DNA of 64,000 bases from Maniola hyperantus. Taxonomy: Eukaryota > Arthropoda > Insecta > Lepidoptera > Nymphalidae. Shown piece by piece: positions 20,601 through 30,032 of this stretch; position 1 is the first letter of the stretch, and each line of letters starts with the position of its first letter. Position numbers and translations under genes: made by a program. Where the stretch lies: the NCBI RefSeq assembly GCF_902806685.2, contig NC_048548.1, positions 11,868,557-11,932,556 on the forward strand, given 5' to 3'. The notes below the pieces were generated by a model. That model saw only the letters and a program-made list of their open reading frames with translations, had not been told where the DNA came from and made no database searches.

Positions 20601-23600
20601 CGCATTTATAATGGGGGTACTGATGTATGACACACCCTGGTTTCCTTCAGTTGGATTTTATGAAGATCCTTCTTGCTTTGGGTCTGCTTGTAACTATAAG
20701 TTTCTAGAGCCAAGCGGTTTAAGTTGTAGGTTGGTATGTCAGTCAACCAAGTGCCAGTTTATTTTTTATATGTAGGCAATACTAGCTTATGCTCGCGACT
20801 TCTTCCGCATGAACTACATAAATTTCAAACCCCCATTTAAGCAACTTACCTAAGTTGGAATTTCGAAAAATCCTTTCTTATTGGATACCCACTCTTTACA
20901 AAAAAAAACACATTACACACTGTTGTGCGTTGATATACATTTAAGTCAGTCAGTCAGGACTTTGAATTTTATATAACTATAGGTACAGATATATGATTTC
21001 TTTTACTAAGTGTTTGTTACTATTTCGAATTGTTATCATATTGACTTAATTACAGATGTTTACTGAGTAAAGCATTTCACCGTGTCAAGAATATTAACTT
21101 ATCTGGTCTTGATTTGATAACTCACGCTACTTGCGCATTTTTACTGAGTATTTTTTTTATTACTATTTCCGCTGAAACCACATTGGGTTTATTTGTTAGA
21201 AGTCATATTATCCAGTATGTATAAACTTGAAGGTCGTAATTATTATGAAGCGGTCTCACACGTCATTTGATAGTGCGCGTATCGTATCACACAATTCATC
21301 TTCATTGACGCCAATCTAGGATAATGTTATTAGTTATTACCTAATATAGAATTCAACAGATACGAAAGAAATAAAAGTGATGAGTAAAGAAACCGGCTTT
21401 AAAGGCATCCCCGAATTATGCGGCAAAAAAGGTTTTGGTATTACTTGTGATGGGAGAATACCAGACATTCACATACACTAAGGCTGAGATCTTGAGAGCC
21501 CACTTTGACTTTGCTCAGACCTAAGATTGAGTTAAAACGAGACAGATTTATGTAAGGATATATATCTCTCTTGTTTTAACTCTGTCTTAAGTCTAAGCAA
21601 AGTCAGAGTGTGCTCTATAGATCTCATCCTTAATGTGGACGAAAGCTATCTTAGCTGTTTTTTTTGTATACCTCATTGCAGAGGCATTTTAAAATCATTA
21701 TGAGTCTTAGCAGAGTAGCACTTTTTCATTTTCGGATGGACGGACGGACGGACGGAAGGACAGCGGAGGCTACTCTAAAAAACTCTAAAAAACACTACTC
21801 TACGTTTTCAGCAACTAGCATGACTATGGAACCTAGCATAAGAGATATGCTTGTTCTGATGCTTGAACAGTTATTAGATCTTGATTTCGATTTAAAATAT
21901 CCTCAAAAATTCCAGTTTTTCAGGCCAGTTCCTTTGTCCCCAGGTCAACTCAAAGGCTGGACGAGTCCTAAGGACGTGATCCTCAAGGTGGCTGGTATCC
22001 TCACAGTGAAGGGCGGTACTGGCGCCATTGTGGAGTACCACGGCCCTGGTGTGGACTCCATCTCCTGTACTGGCATGGCCACCATCTGCAACATGGGCGC
22101 CGAAATCGGCGCTACTACTAGCGTGAGTAGATCACTACCCATACTATAAATGCGAAAGTGTCTTTGTTTGTTGATTTTTCAAAGAGTGCCACGGGATTTT
22201 TATAAACCTAAAGCCACGCTGACAAGTCGCGGACATCAGCTAGTATCCAATAGTATATTTTTTTAATCAGTTTTTAATGTTATGTTACACTGTGAATCCA
22301 AATACACGACCACACGCATGATGTTACAGAGTAGTTACAAGGAGAGAATCTATGTAAAAAATTGAATATTCGATATTTCACAAAATATCGAGTTAAACAA
22401 AAGTTTTAGAATAGAATAGAATAGAATAGAATGTTTTTTTATTCATGTAAACTTTTTAAAAGTGCTTATGAATAGTCAGGTTTAATTTACCATTTAATGA
22501 TAACAATTACGTACCGAGAGTTTTCTGATATTTGTTATTTAACCCTGTATATATTTTTTGAACAAAAGCACTTGCAACAAAGTCCACTTTCCCAAAATCC
22601 CCTAGTTAATATTGTTCCTAATCATTTCTTAGGAATAATTTTTTTAATGCATAAAAAATCCTATAAGCGTAAGGGGAAAAAATCTGAGCAGTTCTGGGTA
22701 CTTATACTGCAACTGACTGTTAGTGGTTATGAAGCTTACCATGGTGTACTTTACAGGTGTTCCCCTTCAACTCGCGCATGGCCGCCTACTTGAAGTCAAC
22801 GGGGCGCCAGGACATCGCCAACGCGGCCAACGCCAACAAGCATCTGCTCACGCCCGACCCCAAAGCGCCCTATGACCAGGTAATTATGCTGATCCCTTTT
22901 AATTAAAAAAAAAAATCATGTAGGACAACTATGCTACGTCTGGGACTCTACCGCGCCGATTCGAAAAGACTGACTGACTGATCTATCAACGCACAGCTCA
23001 AACTACTAGACGGATCGGGCTGAAATTTGGCATGCAGAGCTATTATGACATAGACAGCCGCTAAGAAAGGATTTTTAAAAATTCAACCTTTAAGAGGGTG
23101 AAATAGGAGTTTGAAATTTGTGTAGTCCACGCGGACGAAACAATCCCAATAGCCTCAACGGTTAAAGGTGTGGACTGAAATTCGAAAGGTCGCCGGTTCA
23201 AACCCCACCCGTTGCACTATTGTCGTACCTACTCCTAGAGAGGAAAAGGGAATGTTAGTAGTATGTTACAGTTAGAAGTGCATGCCCGGGGTCGGAACCT
23301 GGATCTCCTGAATCGGAGGCTGACGTCTTAACCACAAAATTATCACCGCAGCATGTTACGATATCAATGTTAACAATGTTGCAATGATTTATTTCTAGCT
23401 CATCGAAATCGACCTCTCAACCCTTGAGCCTCACGTCAACGGTCCCTTCACGCCAGATCTGGCCAACCCCATCTCGAAGCTCGGCGAAGCGGCCAAGAAG
23501 AACGACTGGCCCATGGACATCCGCGTCGGTCTCATCGGATCCTGCACCAACTCCTCATACGAGGACATGGGTCGCTGCGCCAGTATTGTTAAAGAAGTAA

Positions 23601-26600
23601 GCAAACTTTGTTGTGTCTCGCGAGGTGTGAAAAGTAGAGTGTTCAACGCAGGGGTAATGCTGTCTTCGTCTTGGGCGCCCCAAACCCCGCACACTGTAAC
23701 ACTCTCGTTACGCTCGGGAGTTACACTAAGATCCCTTGTTGCGCTTAAGATCCATCCCGGGGGGTGATTACGTATCTCGCGACAGGCGTAAATCTCGCGA
23801 TCATTGCTCTCAAACGTCCGGCTAAAGAGAGACAGCAATAGTCACAAAGGAAAATAAGAAAATGAACTGTCAGATTGCTACTGCTGTCCCGTTGCTGTGG
23901 CTACTGCAACGTTTTACGTAAACACCCCGCCGGATCCCAAGAACAACGAGGATAGGAATTAGCCCTATGTGGAATAATCTACTATTAACAATATTCTACA
24001 AATCTTACTGATTTCATAGCAAACTTGAGTTGGCCGTTGGCAAAACTTAATAAAGCTGTACCGATTACATAAATCGGTACAGCTTTATTAAGTTTTGCTG
24101 ATTCCAAATATAACAGAATTTCTTCTAAGTTCTAAAATATTCTTACCATATTTTCATTTGCTAGATTTGTATCATTAATGAGTACGCCAACACATTTCGT
24201 ACTCATAATTAAATATCAAACTCAAAACTCAAATTATTTATTCAGAATTGGTAAAATTTTACGCTTCCTGTTTGTCATAAATTTTTATTTGTAAGTTGAT
24301 AATATGATATAGTGGTGATAACTAATACGTACTTAGAACTAAAGCTACGAGGGTTCCAAACGCGCCCAGGTCTGAGAAGAGCCCACAACAAACTCAGCCG
24401 GGTATTCTTTTTATTATCACCACTTTACAAAATCACTTAGAACTAACACAAATCTGTTAAGCAACTCATTCCCAAGCTTTCTTATCATTCAAATAATCCT
24501 TTACATTGTAATAGCATTTTTCAATAAGTTTACGTTATCAAAAGACCATATTATTATTAGACAAATCATTCCATATATGCTTTCATACACTCTTATAATA
24601 AAAATATAATAAAAATAAGAAGAAACTCGGCGGGTGCTCTTTTCAAATATTTGATGTACAAGATTATGCCATGTATAAAAAAGTATGACAAGTCAAGACT
24701 GTGCCACCGATTTTGTAACCAGAAATTGACAGGGAAGATACTTGGAAATAGCTTAGCAGTTGCTCTTTTTAATAAAAAAAGCCGCTAATGTTAAACTGTA
24801 TTGCAGGCACTCAAGCACGGCGTGAAGTCTAAGATCCCCTTCAACGTGACCCCCGGCTCGGAGCAAGTTCGCGCCACCATCGAACGCGACGGCATCGCAC
24901 AAACTCTTCGCGATTTCGGCGGAACTGTAAGTACAACTTACTTAAACCTTCTTTTTCTGACTCTACTAATATCAAACAAAATGTAATGTAACACTTGAGT
25001 GTTTAAGTACAAACGCGCTTACCTACATCCTAACGAAATTTGTAGATTCCGGTACTGCGCCTCACCCTTGAATTCTTTAATTGCTCATCATTTAGCCTTG
25101 TCAAATTTGTATACTTCTCATTGAATTCATTGTTATAGAGTTTAAAAAAAATTCAAAACGAATTGTCGATTTGAGAAAAAAAATGTGACGAAAAATTTCA
25201 AAAAATTTAACATTTTAGGTACTCGCAAACGCGTGTGGACCTTGCATCGGCCAATGGGACCGTAAGGACGTGAAGAAGGGCGAAAAGAACACGATCGTGA
25301 CGTCATACAACCGCAACTTCACGGGACGCAACGACGCGAACCCCGCCACGCACTGCTTCGTCACCAGCCCTGAACTCGTCACCGCACTGTCTCTATCTGG
25401 TAAGATGATTAGTGTTCTTTCTGTAAAATATAGATAAAATAGGAATCCTTATCAATATGATCATAATGTCACACAAACTTTACGGATACCGCGTCATCAG
25501 CCCTCGCACCGTCCTTAACTAGTAAGTTTTTACCGTAAAAGTATAACTTATAGAAAACTTAGGTGCGATTTACAAAGATGCGGCGCAAGGCAAAAGCGCG
25601 GTGAAGACGAGGAGCGAATAATAATAATAAACTTTTATTGCAGGCGTATCAACCCATAATAATTGTGTGTTAGTACAAAAAACAATCAAATTACTTAACC
25701 TATGTTAGTACTTATTACTAGCTTAACTTAACAACTAAGCCTATTTAACTAAAAACTAATTATAAAAAACTATTCACAAAGCTCTTGGGAGCCTTCTAGT
25801 TTCATGACCCATGCGCTGAGGAGAGTGTCGGTACTACTCAATAGCCTGCTCATCATGGACGCAGCACGCTTGCGCATGATCGCGTAGAAATCATCCACGC
25901 GAGCATCCGCAAACATTGCCGACGCACTGCAGTGTCGAGGCTTCATCAACACCGCTCTCAGCACATTGTTGTATTGAACGCGCAGGGCACTGTAGGTCCG
26001 CTGCGTGTAGTCTGTCCACAGACTGCACGTATAAAATGACTGACAGTAAGCCCTAAATAAGGCAGGTGGCGAAGCGCAGCCTGCGCCGGGCCCTTGAGTA
26101 ATATAATTCACGACGCGTCGCTTTGTATGAATAACGTTTGAAGCGGCATCTTTATCTGCGCTGCCCCTACGCCGCGCCTTTACCGTTACGCCTCTTCTGT
26201 CTAAATGACGCCTAAAACAGATGCGAGAATTTAATGATTTTTAAAATGCACATGCAATAATATGTCATTTAATAATAATAGTTTCGCGATCAATTTTCGA
26301 GAATAGCCGCAGGTTTTCCAGGAGCCCCTTACAGGAAATTAAGTTGCTAAATAAAATTCAAAGAATCTCCTTTAGTGTTTCTAAATAGATTTTGTTTCTC
26401 CAAAACTAGATCCAAGAATTTTTCTAACTTGAAATGGAGCTATAAGCGCAAAACAAAACACACCCGTGTCTTGGCAATTGTTTTGAAGGTAATTTGAAAT
26501 GGTAATGGAGGTCTATACCTCTTCAAAGTTTCACATACATTACCAGTATGGTATTATCAACAGGTCACCTGGACTTCAACCCCGTAACGGATGAGCTGAC

Positions 26601-29600
26601 AGGCAAGGACGGCAAGAAGTTCAAGCTGTCCGACCCGTTCGCTGACGAGTTGCCCGCCAAAGGCTTCGACCCCGGCCAGGACACGTACGAACACCCGCCC
26701 GCTGACGGATCCAGTGAGTCCATTGTTAATAGAGTTCCGTACCTGCAAGGGAAAAAGAAACCCTTATAGGATCACTTCGTTAACTGTCTGTCTAACAAGA
26801 TCCTTTCTCTCAGGAAGGTGTGAAGGTATCAAGCTGAAATTAATATGAAGTACTCAAATCTTTATAAAAATTAAATAGACAAGCTGTGATCTGTTTTTGT
26901 ACACGGCTCAGTCAAAACTCTCGTGTTCAGATTGGAATACTTGTTTTACGATCACTGTACTATATATAGTTAATAGTACTCTACAGGTCGAGATGGCAAT
27001 CGAGGAGGAAACGTCCCGCACACCCGCATAGCCCCCGTGCTAACCCGGTGCGGGCAAACGCGGATGACGTGCGGGTGTGCGGGGCGTTCCCTCGCCTCAT
27101 ACCCGGCTCGCCATCTCGAGCTGTCGCGGATTATACATAAATATCTTCCCATTGTCGCAGAGGTGCAAGTCGACGTATCTCCCACATCGGACCGTCTCCA
27201 ACTCCTGGAGCCCTTCGACAAGTGGGACGGCAAGGACCTGACCGACATGACCATCCTCATCAAAGTGAAGGGCAAGTGCACCACCGACCACATCTCCGCC
27301 GCCGGGCCCTGGCTCAAGTACCGCGGCCACCTCGACAACATCTCCAACAATATGTTCCTCACGTGAGTGTGCACCTTTATACCTACCCTACAATACATAA
27401 TATTTACAATACATAATATTACTGCACAACCGGAAAGAGACTGACCCCCTTGTCACAGACTATCATCCGTGTATGCATTCATTTTAACCATCCACATAAG
27501 CAAATTCTTACAAAAGAAAGTCAATAAGAAAATGAGGTCAATCCCACTTCTGATATTGATGGCTTAGTTACTTCACAATTGCACTAACTACAGAAATGTA
27601 TACTTTACAGGAGGGATGTGTTTAGATATGCCTAGCAGTGAACAGTAGACAGTTTCAATATATGTAGTTGAGCATCTTGTTAAGAGTTGTGGTCAGGTTT
27701 AAACAGTGGCGTGCAGCTCATAGAAGCATAAACGCACTGCTTACCCTCATTGTAATAAATCAATGCTTATTTTTCATTATAACCTGCCGTAAAATAAGTT
27801 CATACCTAAATGCATACCCTGGCTTGAACTTCTGTACACGCCACTGGGTTTAAACTGTATTTAAATTATCTACTATTTTTGTGCTAGTCGTATCTGAAAT
27901 TTAAACAGCTCGCCTGCAAAATTGTGTAGTCAATGAAATTGTAATTTATATTCTTCACTCACTATACATCTTTATTTGTACGCCCGACTTGGTCGTCACA
28001 GTCCTAATTTTTGTTTTGTTTTTTTGTAAAAAAAACTAAGTTCAATAGGATGCTAGCAATGTTTCAGAACTCAGAAGATGTCTGCTTGCTAGAAAATATT
28101 TTTCTCGTTTGAAATTATCACAAATCCTAATCTTTTTTTTGTTCACAGCGCCACCAATGCTGAAAACGGAGAACTCAACAAAGTTAAGAACCAATTGTCT
28201 GGCGAATGGGGCCCTGTCCCTGCCACCGCTCGTGCGTACAAGGCCAAGGGCGTGCGTTGGTGCGTCGTTGGCGATGAGAACTACGGTGAAGGCTCCAGCC
28301 GCGAGCACGCCGCTTTGGAACCCAGGCATCTTGGCGGCAGGGCCATCATTGTCAAGTCCTTTGCCAGGTAATTGGCCACAGTGGTATGTCAAAGCCAAGG
28401 GCGTGTGTTGGTGCGTTGTCGGCAATAAAAACTACAGTCGAGGCTCCAGCCGCGAGCACGCTGCTTTGGAACCCAGGCATCTTGGCGGCAGGGCCATTAT
28501 TGTCAAGTCCTTTGCCAGGTAATTGGCCACAGTGGTATGTCAAAGCCAAGGGCGTGTGTTGGTGCGTTGTCGGCGATGAAAACTACAGTGAAGGCTCCAG
28601 CCGTAAGCACGCTGCTTTGGAGCCCAGGTATCTTGGCGCAGAGCCATCATTGCCAAGTCCTTTGCCAGGTAATTGGCCACAGTGGTATGTCAATGACAAA
28701 GCCTAGTGCGTGCGTTGGTGCGTCGTTCAGCCGCGAGCACGCTGCTTTGGAGCCCAGGCATCTTGGCGACATTGTCAAATCCTTTGCCAGTTTAAACATA
28801 TTGCTTGTTTCTTGGTCAATGTCAAATGGCCTCATAACTGCAATTCAATTTTAATATCTAAGTAATGTTTCCCAAATACTTGCCAGAATCCACGAGACCA
28901 ACCTGAAGAAGCAAGGTCTGCTGCCGCTGACGTTCGCGAACCCCGCCGACTACGACAAGATCCAGCCTACGGACAAGATCACCCTGCTCGGCCTTAAGGA
29001 CCTCGCGGCAGGAAAGGTATTTTATCTCCCCCCCCCCCCCGTCTCTCACTCCCCCCCCCCCCCTCCCCTTCTCGTCGGTCTGTTTGGTTGTGTTGATCAG
29101 CTAGCAACTTTCAATTTTAAACATAGGTTAGAACTGGATGACATTGGTACTGATTCTGAGCACAACCTAATTTTAGAGTATTCGCATCCTCTTCGTACTA
29201 ATGTAATATGAAAAGGACAGACGCAGTTTGACAGTTTTAAATTTAATTTTTAGATGGTAATACCCGTGATTTTAGCGCACAGTCGCGAGCCTACTGTTTA
29301 AATTTGTAGCGTGCACTAAAATTTAGAGTCTTTAAATGTAAAGTTCATGTTCTGTCCCTTTTTAGCATTGTTAAAAAGAAAAGGATGCAGATACTCTAAA
29401 TTTATTTTAGAGAAAGATAACGGAATCGGTGCCAGTGCAGTATTAACTAGCTTTCTTGTCTCTCTGTCTCAGAAAAACAAAATCAAAATTTATTTATTTC
29501 AATCAATTATTTATTTATTTTATTTGAAATAGGGTCTCGAAGGGTGCAAACGGGACCCTATTACTAATAGGCCTCCGCTGTCCGTCCGTCCGACGCGGGC

Positions 29601-30032
29601 TGCACCTATCTTATGAACCGTAATTAGGTAGAGAGTAGAGAGTTGAAAGTTCATTTCTATTGCGATAACAACAAATAATAAAAACCAAGATGGCGATTTC
29701 AAAATGGCCGAACTTAGATGAAACTGAATGACAATGCAATATAACTCTCTATCTTATCTCTCTATTTGTTAGTTGGTTTGTTTGTGTGTTCAGTATACAT
29801 TTTGTGATTTTGCAGTTGATTTTAAACTAACTTCCCGATGAGAATTCTCTTTTTTGCGAGAATGTGGCTAATTTAATTTAAAAATTTCCAGCAAGTGGAC
29901 TGCGAGATCAAACACAAAGACGGCAAAACTGAACGCATCAAGCTCAACCACTCACTGAACGAGCAACAGATCGCCTGGTTCAAAGCCGGCTCCGCTCTCA
30001 ACAGGATGAAGGAGATCGCCCTTGGAAAGTGA
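14617..30032 (+). CDS. Acon: Mitochondrial aconitate hydratase (aconitase 2), 16 coding exons
   Basis: Converts citrate to isocitrate via cis-aconitate in the TCA cycle, in the mitochondrial matrix, with a [4Fe-4S] cluster. Exons: 14617-14649, 14962-15042, 15184-15327, 16851-17042, 17675-17861, 18243-18329, 21944-22122, 22757-22879, 23399-23596, 24807-24926, 25219-25399, 26564-26713, 27161-27362, 28149-28367, 28887-29016, 29892-30032. These total 2367 nt, 788 aa (human ACO2 has 780), with every phase matching. The first 38 residues are Arg-rich and acid-poor, as expected for a transit peptide (MAHCMRVLHGQGSRTR). Cluster ligands: Cys391 in GLIGSCTNSS, Cys454 and Cys457 in NACGPCIGQW. Active-site SSRE lies at 675-678 (GEGSSREHAALEPR). 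All are offset by +6 from human. A polyadenylation signal AATAAA lies at 30511. Introns are full of transposons. Exon 14 is followed by decayed partial copies of itself. Confidence 0.97.
14804..14845. repeat. 19-bp perfect palindrome with 4-nt loop in aconitase intron 1
   Basis: 14804-14822 (GAATACGATACTATAAAAT) pairs exactly with 14827-14845; the loop is AAAC. No coding content. Confidence 0.88.
15392..15623 (+). mobile_element. Helitron-like element (family A), full length
   Basis: 5' TCTAAATATATAAAAGG, (GACT)n at 15418-15443, hairpin CGCGGACGAAGTCGCG at 15596-15611, 8-nt spacer, terminal CTAG at 15620-15623 followed by T. The best reference copy of family A here. Confidence 0.85.
16077..16185 (-). 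mobile_element. SINE S1 fragment, antisense
   Basis: Eroded tail region: CACTACTGAATGTGGGTCTCC, TGGCCAAGTGTGGATTGGCA. Aconitase intron 3. Confidence 0.55.
16282..16475 (-). mobile_element. Helitron-like family B, eroded
   Basis: AACTAGATGATGCCTGGGAC on the left and TTTTATTACTAGTATGG on the right. The hairpin is lost. Confidence 0.55.
16545..16715 (-). mobile_element. Helitron-like family C fragment, eroded
   Basis: GGGTTTAGGTTTATAAAAAT, GATTTCCCAGGTTAAAAGTAGCCTG and TTCTCCAGAACTTTAAC follow the family order (shown in pieces). Ends unclear. Confidence 0.4.
16723..16820 (+). mobile_element. Helitron-like family A, 5' half only
   Basis: TCTAAATATTTAAATGGAAA start, then CTATCAACGCCCAGCTC. Broken off about 30 bp before the acceptor of aconitase exon 4. 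Confidence 0.65.
18490..18610. mobile_element. GC-rich MITE (family M5), copy 1
   Basis: The left arm GTTCGCGACAGGTTGACAT (from 18497, with GTATATA before it) mirrors the right arm ATGTTGACCTGTCGCGTAC (to 18606). The core is very G+C-rich (CACCCCG, GCGGGTGTGCGGGGCG) in an AT-rich intron. A relative lies at 26979-27137. Confidence 0.75.
18644..18830 (+). mobile_element. Helitron-like family C, 5' two thirds
   Basis: Starts TCACTACTCATATTATAAATG, contains TTGGTTTGTCCTTCAATCACG and AAAATCAAAGAGG. It breaks off before the terminal hairpin. Confidence 0.65.
18859..19060 (+). mobile_element. Helitron-like family B, complete, flanked by a 14-15 bp direct repeat
   Basis: Hairpin CGCGGACGAAGTCGCG at 19033-19048, 8-nt spacer, CTAG at 19057-19060. 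TACCTCTATAAAATA occurs at 18845-18859 and again at 19061-19075, directly flanking the element. Confidence 0.8.
19589..19680 (+). repeat. GGGTTCCGTACC-type repeat fragment
   Basis: AGGGTTCCGTACCTCCAAAG, then CGGAACCCTTATAGGATCAC and TTTGTTGTCTGCCTGACC. A similar stretch is at 26727-26795. Confidence 0.55.
19789..19946. mobile_element. MITE (family M11), copy 2
   Basis: TTCCCGCAAATTGCTAATGC at the left, CAATAGCAATTTGCGTGACT at the right. Inverted in orientation relative to copy 1 (8096). Aconitase intron 6. Confidence 0.78.
20233..20400 (+). mobile_element. RTE-like LINE C-terminal fragment
   Basis: Encodes MLGVFLRNQIRNEEICRTRI, matching the LINE tail at 2470-2530, then GTATCTATGTCCAGCTGTGG and TCGGTTGATAATGATCATGA. 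Confidence 0.65.
20405..20622 (-). mobile_element. Helitron-like family C, near complete
   Basis: Antisense: AACTAGCTGAGGCCCGCGAC with an intact stem at the left; GATTGAAGGACAAACCAATA and TTCGCATTTATAATGGGGG at the right. Confidence 0.75.
20781..20985 (-). mobile_element. Helitron-like family A, diverged
   Basis: ACTAGCTTATGCTCGCGACT at the left, TTAAGTCAGTCAGTCAGGAC at the right. Confidence 0.65.
21477..21641. mobile_element. Foldback MITE (family M13), copy 1
   Basis: GCTCAGACCTAAGATTGAGT and AAAACGAGACAGA on the left mirror TCTTGTTTTAACTCTGTC and TTAAGTCTAAGCAAAGTC on the right, about 60 bp per arm. Copy 2 is at 63098-63361. Confidence 0.78.
22132..22241 (+). mobile_element. Short Helitron-like family C deletion derivative at a splice donor
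   Basis: TCACTACCCATACTATAAATG at the start, ACGCTGACAAGTCGCGGACA and TCAGCTAGT at the end. It is only about 110 bp and begins 9 bp beyond aconitase exon 7 (ends 22122). Confidence 0.75.
22965..23141 (+). mobile_element. Helitron-like family A, ends truncated
   Basis: GACTGACTGATCTATCAACG to TAGTCCACGCGGACGAA. The right end is cut within the hairpin, where a SINE S2 follows directly. Confidence 0.7.
23148..23262 (+). mobile_element. SINE S2 copy
   Basis: AATAGCCTCAACGGTTAAAG, then CGCCGGTTCAAACCCC (B-box-like) and GCACTATTGTCGTACCTACT. It appears to have inserted into, or next to, the hairpin of the preceding element. Confidence 0.7.
23274..23349 (-). mobile_element. SINE S1 head, antisense
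   Basis: GTGCATGCCCGGGGTCGGAAC, ATCTCCTGAATCGGAGGCTG and GTCTTAACCACAAAATTATC are the reversed tRNA-like head. It ends about 50 bp before exon 9. Confidence 0.65.
23746..23880. mobile_element. Half copy of MITE M7
   Basis: GGGGTGATTACGTATCTCGC and AGGCGTAAATCTCGCGATCA, then GAGAGACAGCAATAGTCACA match the left arm of the palindrome at 30623-30893. Confidence 0.65.
24040..24098. repeat. 27-bp perfect palindrome with 5-nt loop in aconitase intron 9
   Basis: 24040-24066 pairs with 24072-24098 without mismatch (core AATAAAGCTGTACCGATT). The loop is ACATA. Confidence 0.9.
25617..26120 (-). mobile_element. 5'-truncated CR1-like LINE inserted antisense in aconitase intron 11
   Basis: The minus-strand reading frame (to 25770) encodes a LINE C-terminus: SFYTCSLWTDYTQRTYSALR, then VQYNNVLRAVLMKPRHCSAS and FYAIMRKRAASMMSRLLSS. 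It ends in a stop and is followed by a 3' UTR, AATAAAA and a TTATTATTATTATT tail at 25617-25630 (seen on the minus strand). There is no promoter or reverse transcriptase region. Assignment to CR1 rests on motif recall only. Confidence 0.75.
26979..27137. mobile_element. GC-rich MITE (family M5), copy 2
   Basis: ACAGGTCGAGATGGCAATCG on the left and GCCATCTCGAGCTGTCGCGG on the right are inverted. The core has CCCGCACACCCGCA and TGCGGGTGTGCGGGGCG. It ends about 24 bp before aconitase exon 13, so its right arm lies in the branch-point/polypyrimidine interval. Confidence 0.75.
27704..27846. mobile_element. hAT-type MITE with 8-bp target-site duplication
   Basis: The ends are CAGTGGCGTG and CACGCCACTG. 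GGTTTAAA occurs on both sides (27696-27703 and 27847-27854), the 8-bp duplication expected of hAT. The 143-bp interior is non-coding. Confidence 0.9.
28368..28790 (+). repeat. Three decayed tandem copies of the 3' part of aconitase exon 14
   Basis: Copies end at about 28518, 28668 and 28790 (periods 151, 150 and 122). Each repeats the exon from about KAKGVRWCVVG to KSFAR, plus donor and the intron bases GTAATTGGCCACAGTGG. Copy 1 reads GNKNYSRG instead of GDENYGEG. Copy 2 has a frameshift after ALEPRYLG. Copy 3 has a deletion and has lost the donor GT (CCAGTTTA). Donor sequences at 28519 and 28669 remain identical to the real one at 28368. Using them would shift the frame, since 151 and 150+151 are not multiples of 3. 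Confidence 0.93.
29028..29067. repeat. Twin C13/C14 tracts just after the exon 15 donor
   Basis: C-run at 29028-29040, GTCTCTCACT, C-run at 29051-29063, then TCCCC. The first run begins 12 bp after aconitase exon 15 ends (29016). Potential i-motif or G-quadruplex on the other strand. Confidence 0.9.
29146..29433. mobile_element. MITE (family M9), copy 2
   Basis: GGTACTGATTCTGAGCAC on the left against GAATCGGTGCC on the right. TTTAGAGTATTCGCATCC pairs with GGATGCAGATACTCTAAA. Aconitase intron 15. Confidence 0.78.
29530..29760 (-). repeat. Repeat with GGGTGC...CGGAGGC and (GTCC)n motif, antisense
   Basis: AGGGTCTCGAAGGGTGCAAA, CCTCCGCTGTCCGTCCGTCC and AAGATGGCGATTTCAAAATGG. It shares the GGCGGAGG/ACGGACGGAC tract with repeats at 21730-21775 and 45338-45385. 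Confidence 0.5.

Noticed and set aside
25770..26111. A host gene nested antisense in aconitase
   Set aside because: The protein has the pattern of a LINE C-terminus and is followed by a LINE-like 3' UTR and simple-repeat tail.
28391..28668. Aconitase copies as alternative catalytic exons
   Set aside because: Phase does not match (151-bp offset), catalytic neighbourhood residues are changed, copy 2 is frameshifted and copy 3 has no donor.
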